The notes beneath the pieces were generated by a model. It saw nothing but the letters and a program-made list of their open reading frames with translations. It did no database searches and was not told where the DNA came from. This document shows positions 6,424 to 12,786 of a DNA stretch of 17,389 nt, piece after piece. The stretch is from JBMNQS01 sp050944255 (GTDB lineage: Bacteria > Bacillota > Clostridia > Christensenellales > Maliibacteriaceae): contig JBMNQS010000046.1 of NCBI GenBank assembly GCA_050944255.1, positions 1 through 17,389 of the forward strand, read 5' to 3'. Within the stretch, counting starts at the first letter, position 1. Each line of letters starts with the position of its first letter. Both the position numbers and the translations under genes were made by a program.

Positions 6424-7094
6424 TGGAAATCATTCGTCTGGAAGGCATCAAAAAAACGTACAACCTGGGGAAACCCAATCGGGTGCACGCGCTGCGCGGC
6501 ATCGACCTGACGGTCCGCCAAGGGGAAATGGCGGCCGTATGCGGCGTATCGGGGAGCGGAAAGTCCACGCTGCTGCACATCATCGGATGCCTGGATACGC
6601 CCACCGCGGGAGATTATTACCTCAGCGGCAAAAAAGTATCCATGAACAACAAGGACGAAACCGCGCTGATCAGAAATAAAAAGAGCGGCTTTGTGCTGCA
6701 ACAGTTCGGACTGCTGCTGGACAGAACCGCCGCCGAAAACGTGGAGATTCCCCTTTTGTTTGCCAATGTCAGGGCCCGGAAGCGGCGGCAGATGGCGCGG
6801 GACGTCATGCGGCGGCTGCACATTTTGAACCTGACCGACAAGCCCTGCGAGCAGCTTTCCGGCGGGGAAAAGCAGCGGGTGGCCATCGCCCGGGCCCTGG
6901 TAAACAACCCGGATTTGATTTTGGCCGACGAACCCACCGGCGCGCTGGATACGCAGACCGGGCAGGAGATCATCGGCGTGCTGCGCGCTCTGGCGGATAC
7001 GGGAAAAACGGTGATCATCGTCACTCACGACCGGGATGTGGCCGCCGCCTGCGACCGGGTCATTACCATCAGGGACGGCCTTTTGGCCCACTGA
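6423..7094 (+). CDS. MacB/LolD-type ABC transporter ATP-binding protein
   Basis: This 223-residue protein is the ATPase of the ABC system. All motifs are intact: Walker A GVSGSGKST (41-49), Q-loop VLQQFGLL (91-98), signature LSGGEKQR (145-152), Walker B LILADEPTGALD (165-176) and H-loop VTHD (200-203). The order and spacing, with ADEPTGALD, are those of the LolD/MacB/FtsE group that partners FtsX-like permeases. It would act at the cytoplasmic face as a homodimer. The start codon overlaps the stop of permease 1 (TAATG), with GGAGGTG inside the preceding gene, so the two are translationally coupled. A longer in-frame extension reaches back to 6177 but lies wholly within permease 1. Permease 2 follows after 65 nt. 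Confidence 0.96.
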   Translation: MEIIRLEGIKKTYNLGKPNRVHALRGIDLTVRQGEMAAVCGVSGSGKSTLLHIIGCLDTPTAGDYYLSGKKVSMNNKDETALIRNKKSGFVLQQFGLLLDRTAAENVEIPLLFANVRARKRRQMARDVMRRLHILNLTDKPCEQLSGGEKQRVAIARALVNNPDLILADEPTGALDTQTGQEIIGVLRALADTGKTVIIVTHDRDVAAACDRVITIRDGLLAH

Positions 7095-7159
7095 CCGGAA
7101 ACGGCGCGTACCGAGCAGCGCTATCCTTTTATGACAACCGTACAAGGAGGGAGGCCGCC

Positions 7160-8434
7160 ATGGGCAGTTATTTCACGCTGGCGCTCTACGACATACGCCG
7201 ATTGGTCAAGACGCAGATCAAGTCTTTCCTGCTGCTGCTACTGTGTTTCGGCATCGCCATGTTCGCCGTCTGCTACTTCTACACTTATTTTACGGCCACC
7301 AAAAAGTATTTCACCGACCATGAGAACGCTTACTACACCATCAATCTCACCTGCATAGAAACCAATCATCAAGGCTACGCGGAAATGACAGCGGAACGGG
7401 ACGCCCTCCTGCGGGAATTTCTGGCAAAGGACGGGATGCCGAAGCTTCTTCGAATTTGGTATACCGGTGTACCTTTGTATAACATGGTTGAGGATAAAAT
7501 CATGGTTGAGGATGAAATAAATGTACCGGGAACCGCACAGTTTATTATCGGTATCGACGTGAACGACGATTTGTCCTTCGGGCCGTCTGCGCCCCGGCAG
7601 ATTAAGGGCCGCTGGCTGGACGAAGAAGATAGAAATACCTACAGGGCGGTGATCCACTGGACGCTGGCATTGGATAACGTAGAGGACCTAATGGTTTCCG
7701 CAGAGAGTTATTACATTCCCTTCGTTGACGGCGATCCCAAAAGCGGGATGGTGAACGTCGCCAAGCTGCCCCCCATGCCTCAGACCATCGGGGTAGCCGA
7801 CGAGCAAACAAAATACGAGGTGGTGGGCATGGCAGAGTTTAGCATCGATTACGTTCGCTATATGACGGCCATTATCCCTATAGAAACATTTGTAAAACAG
7901 GCATATCCTCTATTAAACATTACCATCATGACGCAGGAGAGGCTCTCCAACGCCCAGAGAAGCGAGCTGGTGGCGCTGATGCAGGATATGATGCCGAACC
8001 ATACGTTTAGTACTGCCAGCAATTTTGACGACAGCATCGTCCGGCACGAAAACGAGTTCGTGGGGCGGATGGTCCGCTACTCCAGTTTGGGTATTCTTGC
8101 ATGCGTCAATGCCGTGAGCGTCTTTGTCTTCTGGATGAAGCGGAACCTTCGCCCCTACGCGCTATATCTTCTGTGCGGCTGCTCGGAAAAGCGGCTGCGC
8201 CGGACCATCGTCATGGAGGTAGCGCTTCTGACCGGGCTCGGATTTATTGTGGGGCTGCTGCTCTACTATGCCGTACTGTGGGCCATTCCCATGCAGGAGC
8301 CCTATACCTACGCCATGTCCCTGGCAGAGATCGCCGCCGTTCTTTTCTTCATCGAGTTGGCTACGCAGATCATCACCGCCTTCGGCTACAGAAGGACCGT
8401 CCGCGGCGAGGCGCTGATGGAGCAGGTGCGGTAA
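7160..8434 (+). CDS. FtsX/MacB-like ABC transporter permease 2
   Basis: This 424-residue membrane protein has the same plan as permease 1: an N-terminal helix (about 22-44), an extracytoplasmic domain (about 45-305) and three C-terminal helices (about 309-326, 352-374 and 386-407). It has little obvious sequence identity to permease 1 apart from topology, which fits two halves of a heterodimer. The start ATG follows AAGGAGGGAGG. A tandem 18-bp repeat in the extracytoplasmic domain encodes MVEDKI-MVEDEI (7484-7519), and the surrounding codons are richer in A and T than the rest. The FtsX-type loop CGCSEKRLRRT between helices 2 and 3 would contact the ATPase. The gene for the secreted protein follows after 106 nt. 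Confidence 0.8.
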   Translation: MGSYFTLALYDIRRLVKTQIKSFLLLLLCFGIAMFAVCYFYTYFTATKKYFTDHENAYYTINLTCIETNHQGYAEMTAERDALLREFLAKDGMPKLLRIWYTGVPLYNMVEDKIMVEDEINVPGTAQFIIGIDVNDDLSFGPSAPRQIKGRWLDEEDRNTYRAVIHWTLALDNVEDLMVSAESYYIPFVDGDPKSGMVNVAKLPPMPQTIGVADEQTKYEVVGMAEFSIDYVRYMTAIIPIETFVKQAYPLLNITIMTQERLSNAQRSELVALMQDMMPNHTFSTASNFDDSIVRHENEFVGRMVRYSSLGILACVNAVSVFVFWMKRNLRPYALYLLCGCSEKRLRRTIVMEVALLTGLGFIVGLLLYYAVLWAIPMQEPYTYAMSLAEIAAVLFFIELATQIITAFGYRRTVRGEALMEQVR

Positions 8435-8490
8435 GCGGGCTCGCAGCAACGCTAAAATCATGCTCGAATGGCATCGGGTTTGACCGCCGC

Positions 8491-8513
8491 AGCCGGTTGC
8501 CTGTTCACCGGCT
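8491..8513 (+). other. intercistronic hairpin before the secreted-protein gene
   Basis: AGCCGGT (8491-8497) and ACCGGCT (8507-8513) form a perfect 7-bp stem with a 9-nt loop, 27 nt before the start codon. There is no U-run after it, so it is not a terminator. Hairpins in this position often stabilise or separate the downstream part of a polycistronic mRNA, which would allow higher expression of the last gene. Confidence 0.45.
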
Positions 8514-8529
8514 GACTACACAGAAAGGA

Positions 8530-8561
8530 GGAAAAGCACCATGAAACGCAAAGTGATCACC
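8530..8561 (+). repeat. 32-bp direct repeat, copy 1 (gene start)
   Basis: This copy covers the end of the ribosome binding site and the first seven codons of the secreted-protein gene. An identical 32-bp copy is at 8994-9025, 464 bp downstream. Confidence 0.9.
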
Positions 8562-8882
8562 CTGCTGATTCTCGCCCTGTTACTGGTCGTCGCCATGGCG
8601 ACTCTGTCTCAGGCGGCGAACCGCACCGTCTGTACCGCCTGGAGAACCGACGTGTTCAACGCCCAAGCCATCACGTACAGCGACTACAGCGCGACTTTGA
8701 CGGCTCAGGCCATTATTTACAATGTGAATCAGGTAGCTACGGCCATCGGAGGCACCACCTCCGGGCCCAACCGCACGAGCCTGACCTCGTCCGTTGTCCG
8801 CACCTCTGCGGCCAGCTACTATGCCATAGGTTATGGCAGCGTAAATGGAGTGCCTTATCAGTCAGCTAGAATGTATTTCTAG
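8541..8882 (+). CDS. small secreted protein of unknown family, bacteriocin-like context
   Basis: This 113-residue protein has a classical signal peptide: MKRK, a hydrophobic core VITLLILALLLVVAMATL, and SQA before a likely cleavage after A25. The mature part would be 88 residues. It is rich in Thr, Ser, Ala and Tyr, has five Arg and two Asp, contains no Lys, Glu or His, has a single Cys (in TVCTAW), and ends in an aromatic Phe. Alternating polar and non-polar residues (SATLTAQAIIYN, SYYAIGYG) suggest beta structure. There is no LPXTG anchor, lipobox or double-glycine leader. An AAAGGAGG site precedes the ATG. It is the last gene of the operon with the two permeases and ATPase. A secreted antimicrobial or signalling protein whose release or immunity depends on the ABC system is plausible, but I recognise no family. 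A surface-stress reporter protein is an alternative. Confidence 0.75.
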   Translation: MKRKVITLLILALLLVVAMATLSQAANRTVCTAWRTDVFNAQAITYSDYSATLTAQAIIYNVNQVATAIGGTTSGPNRTSLTSSVVRTSAASYYAIGYGSVNGVPYQSARMYF

Positions 8883-8942
8883 AATCGTTGCATTTTAGTA
8901 AAAACGGCTGATGCCATCCGGCCCGATGCCATTCATATACGA

Positions 8943-8970
8943 AAGCCGCTCAATGGGCGGCTTCTGTTTT
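8943..8970 (+). terminator. intrinsic terminator of the ABC/secreted-protein operon
   Basis: AAGCCGC (8943-8949) pairs with GCGGCTT (8957-8963) around a 7-nt loop and is followed by CTGTTTT. It sits 60 nt after the stop codon of the secreted-protein gene. Confidence 0.78.
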
Positions 8971-8993
8971 AAAAAGAAAATGTACCCGGCGGG

Positions 8994-9025
8994 GGAAAAG
9001 CACCATGAAACGCAAAGTGATCACC
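8994..9025 (+). repeat. 32-bp direct repeat, copy 2
   Basis: This is an exact match to 8530-8561. The upstream bases differ (a G-run here, AAGGAG in copy 1), so the ribosome binding site is altered, and the downstream bases diverge from codon 8 on. Confidence 0.9.
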
Positions 9026-9049
9026 TTTTCATTCCCAAGCTTTTTGTAA
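9005..9049 (+). pseudogene. truncated second copy of the secreted-protein gene start
   Basis: The reading frame begins MKRKVIT exactly as in the secreted protein at 8541, then departs to FSFPSFL and stops at TAA 9047-9049 after 14 codons. It lies beyond the operon terminator and has no promoter of its own that I can see. It is best read as the leftover of a duplicated gene whose body was deleted, or as the scar of a recombination between two copies. It is too short to be a functional signal peptide. Confidence 0.6.
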
Positions 9050-9119
9050 CGCCGGATACATTTTCCTTAATTATATATGATCTTACTGCGGTTGTCGATA
9101 GTCTATGTTAAAACAATCC

Positions 9120-9845
9120 TTATTTTACGCCGGCGTTTCCGTGGATCACATCTCGGATAACCGATACGATTTTCCGGCTTTCCTCCGGCGTGTACAAAAA
9201 GTGGCTGGACGCCTTGAGTTCAACAATATCGGCGCGGGGCAGCTTGTCCCGCACAATCCGGAGGGATTTCTCCGACACGACCTCGTCGCCGGCGGAGTTG
9301 ATCACCGTCAACGGCACCGTCAGCCTATCCAGCGCACGGCGGGTATGCCGGATCATTTTGAGTAAGCCCACTGTGTTGGGCAGGAGCCTGAAAGCATTCC
9401 ATGCGGTGAGCCCACCGACCCCGCAGAACTGCCGCGCGGCGCAGATGCGCGGGTCCTCGTCCGGCTTTTGTGGGCACACGGATAAAAACCTGATCTTCAA
9501 GCCTTCATACGAAAGTTTAATCTGAAGCGGCAGGGCGATGGCCACCACCGCTTCAATTTTTTGCGGCGCCTGTACCGCCGCGCAGACGGACAATAGCCCT
9601 CCCATGGAGTGGCCCACCATAAAAATGCCTTCATAACGGCTGCGCAGATCATTAAGAAGATCCGCCACGCACTTTTCCCACTCTCCGCGGCCGTTTTTTA
9701 CAAATTCGTCCAGCGTGCTTCCATGGCCCGGCAAAGAAGCGTTGTGCACATCCGCACCGCCGGCCCCAATCATGGGCAGCCACTGCTCAAACTGCGCGGA
9801 AGAGCCCATATGTCCGTGAAGAAATACGATCGCTTTGTTCGCCAT
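9120..9845 (-). CDS. alpha/beta hydrolase, carboxylesterase or monoacylglycerol-lipase type
   Basis: This 241-residue cytoplasmic protein has the full alpha/beta-hydrolase plan. VFLHGHMGSS (7-16) supplies the oxyanion HG, LPGHG (38-42) follows, the nucleophile S80 sits in GHSMGG, the acid is D187 in NSAGDEVV and the histidine is H215 in SSHFLYTPEE. The cap region (about 105-165) is short and helical. The length and motifs resemble small bacterial carboxylesterases and monoacylglycerol lipases that cleave short acyl esters, but the substrate is unknown. The ATG at 9845 follows AAGGAG. The gene starts 23 nt after the stop of the MBL-fold lipoprotein gene and shares its promoter, so the two probably act together. 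There is no clear terminator after it. Confidence 0.9.
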   Translation of the reverse strand: MANKAIVFLHGHMGSSAQFEQWLPMIGAGGADVHNASLPGHGSTLDEFVKNGRGEWEKCVADLLNDLRSRYEGIFMVGHSMGGLLSVCAAVQAPQKIEAVVAIALPLQIKLSYEGLKIRFLSVCPQKPDEDPRICAARQFCGVGGLTAWNAFRLLPNTVGLLKMIRHTRRALDRLTVPLTVINSAGDEVVSEKSLRIVRDKLPRADIVELKASSHFLYTPEESRKIVSVIRDVIHGNAGVK

Positions 9846-9868
9846 ATCCGCTCCTTGCGCACAATGTT

Positions 9869-10756
9869 TTACGGCCGCTCATAATCCATGGTCCAGATTT
9901 CCGTTTGAGGGGGCATGTCCCCGCCGGTAAGCGTCAGGGCGGCGCCCTTTTGCTCCACCTTATAAGGCATTTCAAGATCAAGAAATGTCTCCAGCGTGCC
10001 GATGGGGCTGCCAGTGTTATGGGGCGTTCTGTAGTGCACCGGTATGGCCGCCCCCGGCGCAATCTGACCGATGACTTCCAGCGCCTCCTCCGCAGGCATG
10101 GTGTAGTACCCGCCCACGGGCACTATCAGGATATCCACTTCCCCGATTTCGGCCAGCGCCTGCCCGTCAAGCGTATGGCCCAGGTCGCCCAGGTGGGCCA
10201 GCCGCAAATGCGGCGTTTCAATGACAAAGATGCCGTTTTTGCCCAGGTTCCTCCCGTGCAGTGTGCCGCCCACGGTATAGATGCGCAGTCCCTCAAGTTG
10301 ATAATCCACTTCATTCCAATCCCCCGCCGGAGTGAGGCCCTTAAGCACGACGGCATCCTCTCCGCCGCCCCCGGCATAATTGTGGTCGCTGTGTTCATGG
10401 GTAACCGTAACGATGTCTGCGGAAAGTTCAATTTTTCCATATGTTCCCAGGTCCGGCTGGTAGGAATCCATCAGTACGCTGACGGCGCCCTCCAGCAGAA
10501 AAGCGGCATGTCCCAGGTAGGTCAGTTTTAAAGGGCTTTCGGCTTCTTCAGGGGGCTGCGTCTGCGCCTCGCCGGGTTTTTCGGTATGCTGCTCCGTCGT
10601 TTTATCCGCCGCGTTATCCTGCAAGATCTGCGGCGGCGTCTGCTCAGGTTCCGGCGTGATCCCTTCGGGCGAAGCGGAACACCCGCCCAGCGCCATGGCG
10701 GCTGCCAACAGAAAGCTCATAAAAAGCGCTGCCGGCATTCTTTTTGCTTCCCGCAT
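9869..10756 (-). CDS. MBL-fold metallo-hydrolase lipoprotein
   Basis: This 295-residue protein combines a lipoprotein signal (LGGC, lipidated Cys at 26), a Pro/Glu/Thr/Gln-rich linker (about 27-72) and a metallo-beta-lactamase-fold domain. The domain starts with LKLTYLGHAAFLLEG and carries the metal motif H120-E-H122-S-D124-H125, then a second ligand region HLGDLGH, and ends with IPVHYRTPH. This order matches the UPF0173/UlaG-like branch of small MBL hydrolases, usually cytoplasmic, here apparently anchored outside the membrane. I chose the ATG at 10756 because CAAGAAAGGAGG lies upstream with an 11-nt gap and because it places the charged n-region correctly; a start 14 codons earlier has no ribosome binding site. 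It is the first gene of an operon with the downstream hydrolase. The reaction is unknown. Confidence 0.88.
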   Translation of the reverse strand: MREAKRMPAALFMSFLLAAAMALGGCSASPEGITPEPEQTPPQILQDNAADKTTEQHTEKPGEAQTQPPEEAESPLKLTYLGHAAFLLEGAVSVLMDSYQPDLGTYGKIELSADIVTVTHEHSDHNYAGGGGEDAVVLKGLTPAGDWNEVDYQLEGLRIYTVGGTLHGRNLGKNGIFVIETPHLRLAHLGDLGHTLDGQALAEIGEVDILIVPVGGYYTMPAEEALEVIGQIAPGAAIPVHYRTPHNTGSPIGTLETFLDLEMPYKVEQKGAALTLTGGDMPPQTEIWTMDYERP

Positions 10757-10873
10757 AGCAAACGTCACCTCCTTTCTTGTTTTATCCGTTATTTTCAAAA
10801 AGTGATTGCGCCGTCACAAAAGGCTTTAAGGTACGGATTAAGACAGCATCTTTCGCGTTCATGCGATCCACCC

Positions 10874-10895
10874 GTTATATTTATATAAGTATAAC
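10874..10895. promoter_or_regulatory. AT-rich 22-bp palindrome over the -10 and start of the MBL operon
   Basis: The 22 bp beginning GTTATA and ending TATAAC are self-complementary at 20 of 22 positions. They cover the -10 box and the predicted transcription start. A repressor binding here would block initiation directly. AT-rich promoters can be palindromic by chance, so the operator call is provisional. Confidence 0.45.
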
Positions 10896-10916
10896 AGATT
10901 GGCCGGGGAAAGTCAA
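10888..10916 (-). promoter_or_regulatory. sigma-A promoter of the MBL lipoprotein operon
   Basis: The minus strand reads TTGACT (10916-10911), a 17-nt spacer and TATACT (10893-10888), each one mismatch from consensus. The start codon is 131 nt downstream of the -10. Confidence 0.85.
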
Positions 10917-11009
10917 CGGCAGATTGAGCCCGGCAGGCGTTTTGGGCGGCGGGATGCCGGCCATCCAGCCACAAACGGCTAACGGACGGCCGATGGCCGC
11001 AGATCAGCC

Positions 11010-11033
11010 AAAAAAGTGCGGCGGCGCGCCGCA
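11010..11033 (-). terminator. orphan intrinsic terminator on the minus strand
   Basis: On the minus strand TGCGGCG and CGCCGCA pair around a CGC loop and are followed by CTTTTTT. No minus-strand gene lies upstream of it. It may stop an antisense or small RNA that starts within 11040-11170, or protect the MBL promoter from read-through. Confidence 0.65.
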
Positions 11034-11096
11034 TTGACCCAGATAAGCGTTTGATCGTTTTAATCGTATGCGCGCCTGCGGCCGCTTTGCCGCATG

Positions 11097-11127
11097 CACA
11101 TAATCGCTAGGGCGCCTGACCATAATA
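11097..11127 (+). promoter_or_regulatory. candidate sigma-G-type promoter of the germination operon
   Basis: CATAATA (11121-11127) matches the -10 of forespore sigma-G promoters (CATAMTA), and CACATA (11097-11102) 18 nt upstream matches 4 of 6 positions of the -35 TGHATA. Germinant receptor operons are known to be transcribed by sigma-G late in the forespore, so the location fits. No good sigma-A promoter competes with it. Confidence 0.42.
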
Positions 11128-11169
11128 GAATGAACAGCCAATAATCTCCAGGAAAGGAAATGATCCTTC

Positions 11170-12786
11170 TTGTTATTCGGATATCTTCTGCGAAAACTGA
11201 GTTTTTTAACCCGCTACGAACGAATGCACAGCGGCCGCGACGGCGACGCGCCGGAAGCTGGCGAGGAAACGCTGAATAAAAAGCTCCAGAAAAATCTGGA
11301 CAACCTGAAGGACGTATTGGGTGACAGCAACGATTTAAAAATACATTCTTTTCGTTTCGGACCGGACAATGCCCATGCGGGCGCGTTGGTATTCATCGAC
11401 GGTCTGGTGGATAATTCCACTTTGACCGACGCCATTTTGCGGCCGGTGATGAGTTGGCGGCCCCAGCAGAAACACTCTCCCGCGGACATACTGGACACGC
11501 TTGAGCACGAGGTGCTGTGCGCCGGCGACATCAATATTGCCAAATCAATTTCCGACGTGGTATCGGGCTGTCTTTCGGGGGACACGGCGCTTCTTGTGGA
11601 CGGCTGCGTCACGGGGCTTGTCATCAGCTCCAAAGGCTGGGAAAAGCGCGGGGTTGCCGAGCCTCAGTCCGAGACGGTGGTGCGCGGGCCGCGGGAAGGT
11701 TTTACCGAGAACCTGCGGACCAACACGGCGCTGATCCGGCGCAAGATCAAAAGCGAGCTGTTGCGGCTGGACCACATGGTGGTGGGCCGCAAAACCAAGA
11801 CCAGCGTATGCCTGATGTACCTGGAGAATGTGGCCAACCCCAAGGTGGTGGAGACGGTCAAATACCGGATAAGCCGCCTGGAGGTGGATTCGATCCTGGA
11901 ATCGGGCTACATTGAGGAGTACATTGAGGACGCCCCCTTTTCGCCCTTTGCCACCATCGCCTACAGCGAAAAGCCCGACGTGGTGGCCGCAGGCATCCTG
12001 GAGGGGCGCGTGGCCATTTTGGTGGACGGAACGCCTTTTGTCCTGACGGTGCCGATGCTTTTCATCGAAAGTTTTCAAACCTCCGAGGACTATTACTCGC
12101 GGCCGCTGTACGCCAGCCTGACGCGGATGCTGCGTTTTGTGGCGTACGTCATTACCATCTTCGCCCCCGCGATATACATTACGCTGACCGCTTTTCATCA
12201 GGAACTGATTCCCACCACGCTGCTGTTCACCATCGCCAACGCGCGGGAGGGCACGCCGTTTCCGGTTTTTGTGGAAGCACTGATCATGATATTCGCCTTT
12301 GAGATACTGCGCGAGGCCGGCATCCGCCTGCCGCGCCCCATCGGTCAGGCCATCAGCATCGTGGGCGCGCTGATCATGGGCGATGCGGCGGTATCGGCGG
12401 GTCTGGTGGGCGCGCCGGTGGTCATTACCGTGGCGATCACCGCCGTGGCCGGTTTTCTCGTGCCCACCCAGAACGACTCCAGTTCCATTTTGCGGATCGT
12501 GATGATGATACTGGCCACCTCCATGGGCTTTTTCGGTGTGGCCATGGGTTTTTTGGCCATGCTGTCCCATCTGGCGTCGCTGACGTCCTTTGGCGTGCCT
12601 TATCTGGACAGCTTCTCCCACGCGGACGATATGAAGGACTCGGTGGTGCGCATGCCTCTTTGGACCATGATCAAGCGTCCCAGGCATATTGCCCGCGGCG
12701 ATACGACGCGCCGCCATTTCTTTGTGCCGCCGCTGCGGCCGTACGAAACGCAGGATGAGGACAATGCGGAAGGAGAAAACTCATGA
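11170..12786 (+). CDS. gerA: spore germinant receptor A subunit (GerAA/GerKA family)
   Basis: This 538-residue protein is the A subunit of a Ger-type germinant receptor in the inner spore membrane. Residues 1 to about 315 form the hydrophilic N-terminal domain, with the family motif GDTALLVDG at 137-145. Five membrane segments follow (about 322-345, 368-383, 390-412, 417-433 and 439-470), including the conserved REAGIRLPRPIGQAIS stretch and GDAAVSAGLV. A polar tail of about 60 residues ends the protein. The start is a TTG at 11170, with AGGAAAGGA at 11150-11158 upstream; a nearby ATG at 11160 is out of frame. It is the first gene of the operon, and its stop overlaps the C-subunit start as ATGA. 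In A. B. C receptors the A subunit oligomerises and helps pass the nutrient signal; the germinant cannot be read from sequence. Confidence 0.95.
   Translation: MLFGYLLRKLSFLTRYERMHSGRDGDAPEAGEETLNKKLQKNLDNLKDVLGDSNDLKIHSFRFGPDNAHAGALVFIDGLVDNSTLTDAILRPVMSWRPQQKHSPADILDTLEHEVLCAGDINIAKSISDVVSGCLSGDTALLVDGCVTGLVISSKGWEKRGVAEPQSETVVRGPREGFTENLRTNTALIRRKIKSELLRLDHMVVGRKTKTSVCLMYLENVANPKVVETVKYRISRLEVDSILESGYIEEYIEDAPFSPFATIAYSEKPDVVAAGILEGRVAILVDGTPFVLTVPMLFIESFQTSEDYYSRPLYASLTRMLRFVAYVITIFAPAIYITLTAFHQELIPTTLLFTIANAREGTPFPVFVEALIMIFAFEILREAGIRLPRPIGQAISIVGALIMGDAAVSAGLVGAPVVITVAITAVAGFLVPTQNDSSSILRIVMMILATSMGFFGVAMGFLAMLSHLASLTSFGVPYLDSFSHADDMKDSVVRMPLWTMIKRPRHIARGDTTRRHFFVPPLRPYETQDEDNAEGENS

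Larger units (their letters stand above)
8976..9065. repeat. imperfect inverted repeat enclosing the remnant gene start
   Basis: GAAAATGTACCCGGCG (8976-8991) and the reverse complement of 9050-9065 (GAAAATGTATCCGGCG) match at 15 of 16 positions. They enclose 58 bp that contain the second copy of the gene-start repeat. They could be the ends of a tiny inserted element or one long RNA hairpin. Confidence 0.55.
10757..11169. other. 413-nt divergent intergenic region
   Basis: The gap between the MBL operon (minus) and the germination operon (plus) holds the MBL operon leader (about 125 nt), its palindrome and promoter (10874-10916), a GC-rich stretch with an inverted repeat GGCCATC (10959-10965) and GATGGCC (10992-10998), an orphan minus-strand terminator (11010-11033) and a probable sporulation promoter (11097-11127). 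I see no convincing gene in it. Confidence 0.65.

Noticed and set aside
8479..8540. possible separate promoter for the secreted-protein gene (TTGACC near 8480)
   Set aside because: No -10 box lies at a suitable distance, so co-transcription with the ABC genes is simpler.
8911..9111. 66-codon plus-strand frame after the secreted-protein gene
   Set aside because: It reads through the operon terminator and the inverted repeat, in a different frame from the remnant copy, with no ribosome binding site.
11545..12717. 390-codon minus-strand open frame opposite the germinant receptor A gene
   Set aside because: It is antisense to a well-conserved gene, has a His/Gly/Arg-rich low-complexity translation and no ribosome binding site.
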